NCBI GenBank assembly: GCA_039105265.1
Contig: JAPFFF010000009.1
Coordinates: forward strand, 4,526,001 to 4,590,000
DNA from: Tritrichomonas musculus
Taxonomy: Eukaryota > Parabasalia > Tritrichomonadida > Tritrichomonadidae
Reading direction: 5' to 3'
DNA: 64,000 nucleotides
Shown here: one piece after another, positions 1 through 8,082 of the stretch
How the letters are laid out: each line of letters opens with the position of its first letter
How positions within the stretch are numbered: the stretch's first letter is position 1
Made by a program: the position numbers and the translations under genes
Notes under the pieces: model-generated
What the model was told of the DNA's origin: nothing
Seen by the model: only the letters and a program-made list of their open reading frames with translations
Database searches by the model: none

Positions 1-581
1 TTGATCCAATTAATGCCAAAAAAATTAGTTTTACTCTTACAGGACAAAATTGGGATAAAGAATCGAGCGTTGTGTATATTAAGAGAATTGAAGTTTTATC
101 AAATGAAGATAGATTTAATAATGGCGTGTTTAAAACTTTTGTTAGTCAAAGTGAAAATAATGATCCTCATAGATGCCCTGTTCATATTAGCGCATCAAAT
201 TTTGACTTCAATTCATTTTACAATATTGATTCTAAAAACTCTATCACTTCTGGTGGTAAAAATAATGAATATTTACAAATTGAATTCGTTCGGAATTGGG
301 TGATTTTAAATGGTTGTAGAATTAAAAGAGTAACTCAAAATGGTTTGAAAAGTTTTATGATAGTTTGCACCGATGACGTTAAAAAACCGTTGGATGCTTG
401 GATAAAATTATTGGAAATTAATGAAAATTCAATCGATGAACATCAAGCAATTCAAACTTATGAATTTGAAAAATCAAGCCCTTTGGTGAAATTTGTTCGT
501 CTAATTCAAACTGGTCCTAATTGGGGTAATAAGTTAAATTTAAAATTACGCCATTTTGATTTATTTGGCTGTTGCTTTTAA
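1..581 (+). CDS. F5/8 type C (discoidin) domain protein, 3' part
   Basis: The frame is open from base 3, so the start lies before the window. It ends at TAA 579-581. The first visible residues (FTLTGQNW, then YIKRIEV) look like the closing strand of one discoidin domain. A second complete domain follows and ends with FVRLIQTGPNWGNKLNL and HFDLFG, the usual last strands of F5/8 type C domains in trichomonad proteins. These domains are jelly-roll modules that bind carbohydrate, lipid or protein. In trichomonads they occur in large, mostly cytosolic families, often with BTB or ankyrin-like parts, none of which is visible here. The stop falls a few residues after the domain end, exactly where BspA-type LRR sequence starts in another frame. 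The last residues (CCF) may therefore come from the fused DNA and not from the original gene. The family call is from motif reading only. Confidence 0.6.
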   Translation, partial: DPINAKKISFTLTGQNWDKESSVVYIKRIEVLSNEDRFNNGVFKTFVSQSENNDPHRCPVHISASNFDFNSFYNIDSKNSITSGGKNNEYLQIEFVRNWVILNGCRIKRVTQNGLKSFMIVCTDDVKKPLDAWIKLLEINENSIDEHQAIQTYEFEKSSPLVKFVRLIQTGPNWGNKLNLKLRHFDLFGCCF

Positions 582-1819
582 CGGCTGTTCTGGCTTTGAC
601 GGAACTCTTGTGCTCCACGACAAAATATAAATGATTTCAGAGGAAATTTGGTCATACCTGACAGTGTTCTCGAAGTCAAAACTTCGGCTTTTCAAGGCTG
701 TTCTGGATTTGATGGTGAACTTAAATTATCGTCAAAAATGAAGTTTTTTGATCGTTTTACTTTCGCTGATTGTTCCGGCTTAACTGGCTCGTTAACCATT
801 CCAAACACAGTTGTTCAAATTGAGAGCCATGCGTTCTATCGTTGTTATGGATTTGACGGCTGTTTGACTCTTTCCAATAAACTGTCAATGATCGACGAAT
901 GCGCCTTCCACTTCTGCTTCAAATTGAAAGGAGATTTGAACATTTCAACTCCTCTGATTTACATGGAAATGAAAGAGCGCGCTTTCGAAGGCTGCTCTGG
1001 ATTAGATGGCCAATTAATTCTACCTGTCGGACTGAGAATGATTCACAATTACACTTTTTATGGCTGTTCTGGATTCAAAGGCGATTTGGTCATTCTTGGC
1101 AGGATCAAAGAAATTCGTGGAAACGCATTTGCAAATTGTTCTGGATTTGACGGACGCTTAGTTCTTTCGAAGAATTTGTTGTATGTTTTGGATTATGCTT
1201 TTGCTGGCTGTTCTGGTTTTCGTGGTGAGTTAGTTATTCCTGCTGGTGTCAGAGAAATACATAGTAATGCGTTTGCCAACTGTTTTGGATTCACTGGCTC
1301 CTTGACAATTCCTATAGCACGTTCTCGGGATGCAAAGGATTGGATGGAAATTTGCACATCAATTCAACTGTGGCTTCAATTGAAGATAATGCTTTCGAAT
1401 CAACTAATTTCAAGAATGTCTTCTATTTCGGCGCTAATGAGCCTGAGTGCGACGCGAATATTGGATTCAAAAGTGATCAAATTATTTACGTGACTGACGA
1501 ATATGATAAAGATTCATTCTGCTCGTTCAATGTAAAAGTTCAGCCTGTACCTACTGATGTCCCACCTACTGACGTTCCACCAACTGTCGTTCCTTCTGCT
1601 TCTGATGTTCCGCCAACCGATGTTCCTTCACCAACAAAGAAGCCTTTCAGTAAGAAGATGTTGATAGTAATTATTGTGTCTTGTTCGGCTGCTGCAATTA
1701 TTATTATAATTATTATTGCATTGGCTGCCCGTTCATCAGCAACAAAGAGAAAGCATAATCTTGAAACCCTAAACAATGAAGCTTTAATTAATCAAAATGA
1801 TGATGAAAAGTATCAATAA
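562..1819 (+). pseudogene. BspA-like surface LRR protein, broken
   Basis: This is a degraded TvBspA-type gene. It has about ten 23-residue TpLRR units with the signature GCSGFDGxLxL / xIxxxAFxxC. A Pro-Thr-rich stalk (VPPTDVPPT repeats, about 1540-1640), one hydrophobic membrane segment (about 1663-1730) and a short charged cytoplasmic tail ending DDEKYQ follow. In this family the LRR part lies outside the cell and is tied to adhesion and recognition. There is no signal peptide or start. The first half unit (571-630) is overprinted on the end of the discoidin gene and meets a stop. A new frame runs from about 640 to 1317. A second shift near 1317, accompanied by loss of about 10 residues of one repeat, joins to the frame 1319-1819. 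The C-terminal half is otherwise clean, which suggests recent decay. A short functional product from 648 or 1340 would lack a signal peptide and seems unlikely. Confidence 0.75.
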
Positions 1820-1825
1820 TTAAAT
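1817..1825 (+). terminator. candidate polyadenylation signal overlapping stop
   Basis: The stop codon and next bases read TAATTAAAT. In Trichomonas the cleavage/polyadenylation signal is a UAAA-like motif lying on or next to the stop codon. The same arrangement occurs after the glycogen phosphorylase gene. In DNA this AT-rich the motif can arise by chance. Confidence 0.3.
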
Positions 1826-2383
1826 GATATAAAATCTTAATAAAAAGTTTTTATTTCTTTATTTTAATCATAAAGCATTGTTATTATTAGTTCTCAGATT
1901 ATAATTTCATTTAATTAAACTAACATTATTTGAGCAAATTGCATAAAACCAAACGTTTGAATTACTTTGATTTATTTTTTGACTTAAATATTTAATACTG
2001 AAATAATGACAGATGATTTGAATATTATTAAATAGAGTGGAAGAAGTAGGAAGTATTGTAAATTTGAATACAAATATTATTTTATTTGGTAAATGGTGAT
2101 GAGAAGGAAAAAAAAAAAAAAAAAAAAAGATATTATTTAGAGGTATCAAAAGTTCAATATATATATATTTTAAAAAAATCTTGTTATCAATATTTATATT
2201 TCACTAATGCCATTGGCAAGTTATTTTATTTGAATGCCATTTTGAAAAATCTTGTAATCTTGAAAAAATGAAGCCGAAATCTTTAAAGATTGACGGAATA
2301 AAATATGATATAACTGAAGAATAAAAATAATCAATTCATTAATAAATATTAAATTATAATACTAAATGTTTATATATATTCTG
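1826..2383. other. AT-rich intergenic DNA
   Basis: This gap separates the convergent BspA pseudogene and VWFA gene. It contains a run of about 20 A (2108-2128). Short open frames here are low-complexity and I see no conserved motif or RNA gene. Confidence 0.6.
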
Positions 2384-4762
2384 TTATTGGTTTGTAAAAT
2401 AAAAATGGAAATTCTTTTTAAGATGAATTGGTTTTGATCCTTCAAATCTCATTACAACTTCATCTGGCGTTGTGATTTCTGCTTCTTTTATCGATTGTTC
2501 AAATGCTAAAATACGAAATTGCACAATTTCGATAATTCTTCCTGGAAGTGTTGTGATTGCATTTTGCATTGCGAATAATCTCTTTGCATATGACACTATG
2601 TATTCGTCTACTGTTGGGTATCTAGAGTGATTTTCGACAAATCTGCAAAAAGCAATATCACAACCAACAAGCATTCGAGCTGTTGATCCAAATTTATTCT
2701 TGTAAATATCTTTCCAGTTTATTTCATTAATAATTTTGAATGGACGCATTGTTATTGGATCGATTTCAACTTTTTCAAAGAGAAGATATTTTTCATCAAT
2801 TTCTTGCCAATTTACATCGAATTTTGGAAGTGTTTCAGGATCTTCATTTATTGGAAATTCGTTATCTGTTGCTGATTTGTTAATATCGATGAATTTTGAT
2901 AACCAAACAATTTCTTCTGGAGTGAGATTCCTGCATGATTTTGGAAGAGCTTGATATACTTTTTGACGCGATTCTTTTGTTGCAGGTCCATCGATTGGTA
3001 CGAAATGTTTTTGTTCATCAATTTCAATACATAATGAATTTTGGTAAAGACAATGAATCAAATTTTGGAAGAGAGTTTGGTTATTTCTTTTGAATTTGAT
3101 CATTGAAGAGAATGCTATTGTTCTTGTGAGAAAACGATCAAATCCATCTGGATATCTGAAACCAACAAGATCAGTCATTTTCTTCAAAATATGAGCATGT
3201 GAAAGATGAAAACGAAGCAGGTCTTGGTTTTTGGTTTCATTTGTGATAAAATATGGAGAAGTGAGACAGAACCAACATGCTCCTGCTAGTGGAATTTGAA
3301 ATTGACTGAATGTTGAAAGACAACTCAATGATGCTGATGTATTATGATTCTTCAATCTAAATATCATTTGTTCTCGAACAAATGGGATAATATCATTCAA
3401 ATATGGGAACATATTTTGTTCAATCATCATCCATATAACCGAAAACCACATGTCTGGATTACCGAGTTTTTTACCACCTGATGTTAATTGCGAAATAGTC
3501 CAATTTGCTGCTTTGACGTGCTCTTCTGATGCTCCTAATGGAATTCCTCCAATTAACTTCTTTCTTGTTAATGGTGAAAGTGATATTGGATTATGACAAT
3601 TTTCTGCTTCTCTCATAGTTTTGAGTGATAATGGATGATCAATACAATTCTTCATGACTTCGAGTGCATCTTTATTGAAGAATATATCAAGTGGACAATT
3701 GATGATATTATCAGTTGCTTTTTTATTATCAAAGATCTTGAGAATTGGCAATTCTGGTTTTGCGATCAATATAACTGGATCTGTTTCATTTTCATATGAA
3801 ACTGGACATTCGAATGTGGTTTGTACATCAGTTGGAACATCATCAATATCTAATGTGTCGACAGCTTCTGTGTTATCTGCTATGTTTGCTCTGAAACTTT
3901 TGATTTGAGATGGATCAAATACTTGTCGAAGTCCTCCATCACACATTCTGATAAGTGCATTGATACTTTTCTCATATTCTGTATTTTGAATTTGGAGGAA
4001 TTTTCCTGCAAAACTTATTGCATTTTCCATATCACCAGTTTCGATATATTTCATTAACTTTGCTGAATCACTTGTTTTTGTTTCTCTTCTTCCAATATTC
4101 ATGGTGATACGATTTTGCATTTTAACAACTTCCTTACGAAGCTCCTGATCTCCAACTGTTCCAAGCAAGCGAGCTGCAAAAACACGTTCCATTTTTGGAT
4201 ATAATAACATAAATTCATCGACATCATCAATTGTTTTGATTTTTTCAATAGTTGCAAAATCTTCATCTGATACTTCTAAAATTGTTTCATCCTCCATACC
4301 TGGTTGGATTTGTATAACATTGTGACTGCAAGATCTTGTGAATGGACATGTAACTGACATATTAGCATGTTGTTTATAACCAATGATATATCCATCAAAA
4401 CGCTTAAATGTTATCATACTATTTTTGATTTCTTTATCACAATCATCTATTTCGCTTGTTTCAACTTCACCATCAGTAATAAGAACAAAATGGTTTATTT
4501 TTTTCATTGATGAATTGGCCAACAATTTAATAATTGAACAGGGATTTGTCCATCCATCTCCTTTTCGTTGGTCAATTCTTAATCTCATATCTTCTATTGT
4601 GGTTATATTTGCTTTTCCATTCCATTCAATAATGATATATGAATCATTAAATATTCGTTCTATTATTTTTTTAACATTTTGATAATAATGAATACATCCT
4701 GATGTTGATCCAGAAATATCAATTGCAATAATATTTACATTATCATTACTATTAGTTGTCAT
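2384..4762 (-). CDS. VWFA domain-containing protein
   Basis: The protein has 792 residues from the ATG at 4760-4762. The frame is open two codons further, but only with a TTG. Residues 9-180 form a von Willebrand A domain with a complete metal-binding MIDAS: D15-x-S17-x-S19 (DISGS), T72 in GWTNP and D97 in LITDGE. It should therefore bind a divalent ion and a protein ligand. There is no signal peptide or membrane segment, so it is probably intracellular. The remaining 600 residues match no domain I recognise. They include a Cys-containing stretch around residues 325-365 (TFECPVSY to NCPLDIFF) and a long helical C-terminal part with several Trp and Cys residues. Trichomonads carry many VWFA genes of similar length. 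A TCATTTT initiator-like motif lies just upstream. The gene appears intact. Confidence 0.75.
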   Translation of the reverse strand: MTTNSNDNVNIIAIDISGSTSGCIHYYQNVKKIIERIFNDSYIIIEWNGKANITTIEDMRLRIDQRKGDGWTNPCSIIKLLANSSMKKINHFVLITDGEVETSEIDDCDKEIKNSMITFKRFDGYIIGYKQHANMSVTCPFTRSCSHNVIQIQPGMEDETILEVSDEDFATIEKIKTIDDVDEFMLLYPKMERVFAARLLGTVGDQELRKEVVKMQNRITMNIGRRETKTSDSAKLMKYIETGDMENAISFAGKFLQIQNTEYEKSINALIRMCDGGLRQVFDPSQIKSFRANIADNTEAVDTLDIDDVPTDVQTTFECPVSYENETDPVILIAKPELPILKIFDNKKATDNIINCPLDIFFNKDALEVMKNCIDHPLSLKTMREAENCHNPISLSPLTRKKLIGGIPLGASEEHVKAANWTISQLTSGGKKLGNPDMWFSVIWMMIEQNMFPYLNDIIPFVREQMIFRLKNHNTSASLSCLSTFSQFQIPLAGACWFCLTSPYFITNETKNQDLLRFHLSHAHILKKMTDLVGFRYPDGFDRFLTRTIAFSSMIKFKRNNQTLFQNLIHCLYQNSLCIEIDEQKHFVPIDGPATKESRQKVYQALPKSCRNLTPEEIVWLSKFIDINKSATDNEFPINEDPETLPKFDVNWQEIDEKYLLFEKVEIDPITMRPFKIINEINWKDIYKNKFGSTARMLVGCDIAFCRFVENHSRYPTVDEYIVSYAKRLFAMQNAITTLPGRIIEIVQFRILAFEQSIKEAEITTPDEVVMRFEGSKPIHLKKNFHFYFTNQ

Positions 4763-4773
4763 AAGCAAATTTT

Positions 4774-4780
4774 AAAATGA
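4774..4780 (-). promoter_or_regulatory. initiator (Inr)-like motif of the VWFA gene
   Basis: Read on the minus strand the sequence is TCATTTT, matching the trichomonad core initiator TCA(+1)Y(T/A). Its A is 16 nt before the ATG, which is the short 5' leader usual in trichomonads. It also supports the ATG at 4762 as the real start. Confidence 0.5.
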
Positions 4781-5974
4781 TATATTAGTTAATAAACGTA
4801 GTTACTAAAATTTTTAAAAATTGAATGACACAAAAATACATTCAAAAAATAATATGACAATTGAATTTTGAATTAAAATGTCGTCAAATTAAATATGGCT
4901 TATATTTTAAATTATAACTAGGAATGTGCGTAATAAACTCTCTTTTTGGTGAAAAAGTCAATTTTATTATACAAAAGTTTGTTTTTTGAGAATAAAAATA
5001 CATATGAAAAAAAAAAAAAAATAACTTATTTGAAATTTCTTTATAATTTGGGGAAAAAATGATTTTTTTATAATAAAACAAACTTTTTCTATAAAACTGA
5101 AAAAAACTAAATAAAATTTTATATATTACAAAAATATAAAAATATTTGCATTAAAAAATGGATATAGCTTTAATATTTGGAGATATCAATATTTGAAAAT
5201 CTCAAAAAATTGAGAGAAATATTGTGAAAAAGTTTAAAATTTTAATATAACGTATATTATATTTTACTACTTTGATTCTTTTCTTCATATCTTTAGATAC
5301 TAAATAGATGTTTTACCAAATAAAATATCAATTTACACAAATGGAACAAATCCCGGCTGAAGCTGTTTCATTGTTATCCACCTGATCCAAATTGTTCATT
5401 TAGCAGAATATTATTTTTGGTTAAAAAGGATTTTTTGAAAATAATTCTGGATATCGAGAAAAAATATCTTTTTTTATGAAAAAATAACTTTTACGGTAAA
5501 TATGATTTATTCCAGAAAAACATACTTTTTCGGAAAAAAACATTGTTATATTATGAAAAAGTGAGCTTTTTTAAGAAAAAGTGGTTTTTTCTTGAAAAAA
5601 AAGTTATTTACGAAGTCCACTACTATATGGGTATATATTAAAAATATAATATATTTTTGCAAATAAATATACCCATATTTTCACCTTGTGCTGTGAATTT
5701 TTGATTTTTGATAAGAAAAGTTTAATGTTTTTTCAATAAAATTCAAAATGCATTTCAAAATAATTCAAATGAATTATTTTGATTTGCTAACATTGTAAAA
5801 TAATACATTTATTTGCAAAAATCTGGATTCCAATAATGTTTTGGTTAAGTAATTTGCAATGATTATTCTTTCTCCTAACAATATTTGCATAAATAATGAA
5901 TCGTTTTTTTTTTTTTTTTTTATTCAATTCAATGATTCAAAAAATAAAATAAAAGATTCAGTATTCACTTTAGG
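4781..5974. other. intergenic DNA with a stem-loop
   Basis: This stretch is AT-rich and homopolymer-rich, with about 20 T ending at 5931. Several AAAAAGTG/GAAAAA-type words recur at 5420-5610 without clear periodicity. An inverted repeat with 14-bp arms (5625-5638 and 5665-5678, one mismatch, ATATGGGTATAT core) could fold into a hairpin. No gene was recognised. Confidence 0.5.
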
Positions 5975-6524
5975 TATATTCACCCAGTATTTTTGAAATT
6001 CATTGGATACAGTCCATTTGATTTCAAAAACAAACAACATCTGGTAATTGTTACTGAACTTGCAACAAATGGATCATTGGGACAAATTCTTGAATGTGAA
6101 CGAGAAAACAAACGTATTTTACAATGGAATGGAACAACTAAATTGATCAATCTTTATGGTATTGTATCAGGAATGAAGTATTTGCACTCACATGATATTC
6201 TGCATCTTGATTTAAATCCAGAAAATATCTATTTGGATGACTTCTTGTTCTCAAAAATTGGCGATTTTGGACTTTCAACAAGAAATCACACAGCAGATAC
6301 AATGAAATACCAATCTACATCAGGCTTGAAAGGAATTCAACATACTTATCACCTAAAGTTTTACAATATAATGATTACACAAAAAGCACCGATGTTTATG
6401 CTTTTGGATTCATTGCCTTTGAAATTCTGAAATGCGAAATCCAATTCAAAGGAATCTTTAGAGGAGATGCATTTTATAAATATGCAATTATGGCAAACAA
6501 TATTTATACCATTCGATAGATAAT

Positions 6525-6766
6525 TAATGCACTAACTAATATATTCTCTTAAATTTGTTATAACTAGCCTACCTTTCGAAAAAATGAGGTGACAAATTCA
6601 ATTTTTTCGATACTCATTTTCGTGATCTGGCAGTGACTGATTTAAAAGAAATCGAAAATAAGTGTTACTATCCTAAGTTGTTTTTAGAGCATTGATCGGA
6701 AACTAATAAATCAATGTTGATCATATGAAAACGGAAAAACACCAATTTTTTCACAAAACTTCAAAC

Positions 6767-6799
<33 letters not shown>

Positions 6800-7245
6800 A
6801 CAGATCACCAGGTATCGATATTTTAAGTATTGATAAGAAATAACATGTTCATAATAAAAATATTATGAATTTGTGAATTTTTTCTAGATAAAAAATTTAA
6901 GTCATTTTAATTTTGTCTTATTTTCGTTTTTTTTGACACCTTGATCCAAAAAAATGATGGGCTGAAGGAAAAACCTATATCATTCCTCTCTCTCAAAAAG
7001 TGGATGCATTTTTGAATACCAATTTGTTAAAAAAATTGGAAAAACAGGTTTCTTTATTCAAACAATTTAATGCTTTTAGGTCTGATTCAATATTTTCATT
7101 TTCATCTTCATATATTTTTGTTCCTGTTCCTTCTATATCTTTACCTTCTTTTTTTGGAACTTCTTTGATTCTTTCAACTTCTACTTCTTTATAGGAGTTT
7201 TTAGTGATTTTACTCTTAGCTTGAATAAATTCACTCAAATTGATT
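6525..7245. other. unidentified DNA inside the kinase-Sel1 pseudogene
   Basis: This segment separates the two halves of the pseudogene. It holds a run of about 29 A (6769-6797) and a small inverted repeat (CGAAAAAATGAG / CTCATTTTCG near 6577 and 6615). At 7018-7092 it carries sequence that recurs elsewhere in the window. I see no terminal inverted repeats or target duplication, so I cannot call it a transposon. A minus-strand open frame over 6993-7238 is charged and low-complexity, and I do not regard it as a gene. Confidence 0.35.
7018..7092. repeat. composite of two dispersed repeats
   Basis: The left half (7018-7060, containing AAAAAATTGGAAAAACAGG) recurs with few changes at 22790-22835. 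The right half (7059-7092, containing TTAGGTCTGATTCAAT) recurs at 12767-12798, 18158-18190 and 27158-27190, in the 5' flanks of the three LRR-pseudokinase-Sel1 genes. This suggests that flank DNA of that gene family was copied here. Confidence 0.55.
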
Positions 7246-7503
7246 TATCTAAGAGAATTTGAAGTTCCTATGGAATATGCAATCAACTTTTACAAACAAG
7301 GGAATTTCAAAGTGTCAATGAATTATTTCAAACTTCTTTCTAAATTCAATCACCCCATTGCAAACTTTTTCGTTAGAATTATGAAATTTTAAGGAGAAAG
7401 ATGTGAAGTTAATCCAGAAGAATCATATTCAATATTGAAGCATTTATCAGAAAATGGAATTGATAAAGCAACTGAATTCATTGAAAACAATTTTTTGAAA
7501 TAA

Positions 7504-7875
7504 ATAAATTTTCTTATTTTTAAATATTTATTATGGTTCATCAACCGACTTGCTCTCAGTAATTACTCATTCACAACGGTTTTTGAACATGCTATTTGTG
7601 ATAACTTTTTCAACGAATAAAATGAATTTGTAGAGTCTAGTGGTGACATTGAAATCTTTTGATATTAAATTATTAAAAAATATTAAAATCAATGCCAAAA
7701 TAAAAATCAATCAAAATCTGTTCATTTCTAATTTAATATGCCAGAAAACATTTATTGATTTCATGCTGGTGCTGGAAATATATTTAAAAAATATACTTTT
7801 TTTAAATATACACAAAATACGGCATTAAAATATCAATTATGATTTAAATATTGATATCAAATAAGAAGCCACTTT
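7504..7875. other. intergenic DNA with a possible flank relic
   Basis: No gene was recognised. At 7646-7668 the sequence CATTGAAATCTTTTGATATT closely matches the ATG-plus-leader block (CATTGAGATCTTTTGATATC) that precedes each LRR-pseudokinase-Sel1 gene on the minus strand. It may be the remains of a deleted fourth copy. No coding similarity remains next to it. Confidence 0.35.
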
Positions 7876-7878
7876 TCT

Positions 7879-8082
7879 CTAATTCATATCTTTTTTCAAT
7901 GCTTTATGTTTGACTTTTAAACGAGAATATCCATGATCAGCAACTTTTTTATAATATTGAATTGCTTCTTTTTTTGCTTTTTTTCATCACCATCTCCTTC
8001 TTCAATTGTTATAACATATTTGAACATCGATAATGCCAATTATCTGCTGCACATTTATAATAATAATCTGCTTCTCCTTTGC
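7879..8082 (-). pseudogene. lost C-terminal Sel1 tail of the gene at 8083-12633
   Basis: Read on the minus strand past the stop at 8083-8085, the sequence still encodes Sel1 pieces in shifted frames. These are GVSKGEADYYYKCAADN (about 8030-8085) and, finally, EAIQYYKKVADHGYS...KDMN followed by TAG at 7879-7881. The ending is clearly homologous to the last residues of the two paralogues (KKAADNGHSLSKAKY...KDMN and KKAANQGHSLSKAKY...KDMN). The first paralogue has therefore lost about 60-70 C-terminal residues through at least two small indels. The conserved 3' flank (ATATTGATATCAAATAAGAAG) follows directly. Confidence 0.8.

Larger units (their letters stand above)
5975..7503 (+). pseudogene. 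kinase-Sel1 gene, broken and split
   Basis: The 5' segment (5975-6520) encodes the central part of a TKL-like kinase domain. It starts at HPVFLKFIGYSPFDF, with the hinge region VTELATNGSL. The catalytic loop reads HLDLNPENI in place of HRDLKPxN, and IGDFGLS is intact. At about 6335 the frame shifts; the next frame gives TYLSPKV and STDVYAFGFIAFEIL, then stops at 6518-6520. The N-lobe (P-loop and VAIK lysine) is missing. After about 730 bp of unrelated DNA, 7252-7503 encodes the end of a Sel1/TPR-type array (MEYAINFYKQGNFKVSM, YFKLL, NPEESYSILKHLSENG). It has one in-frame stop near 7391 and a natural-looking end FIENNFLK. Together the pieces look like one kinase-Sel1 gene, a common trichomonad architecture also used by the giant gene at 34458. 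It is not functional. Confidence 0.7.

Noticed and set aside
1907-2149. Short minus-strand frame between the BspA pseudogene and VWFA gene
   Set aside because: Built from homopolymers (a Phe run) and AT-rich codons, with no recognisable motif.
4763-4768. Upstream extension of the VWFA gene by two codons
   Set aside because: The extra codons begin with TTG; the ATG at 4760-4762 with an initiator 16 nt upstream is the better start.
5625-5678. Stem-loop as a possible terminator or ncRNA
   Set aside because: A single 14-bp AT-rich hairpin in a eukaryotic intergenic region; no conservation or partner motif is seen.
6993-7238. Minus-strand frame MSEFIQAKSKITKN...
   Set aside because: Lys/Glu-rich low complexity. 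Its end is made of dispersed repeat sequence, with no homologue pattern.
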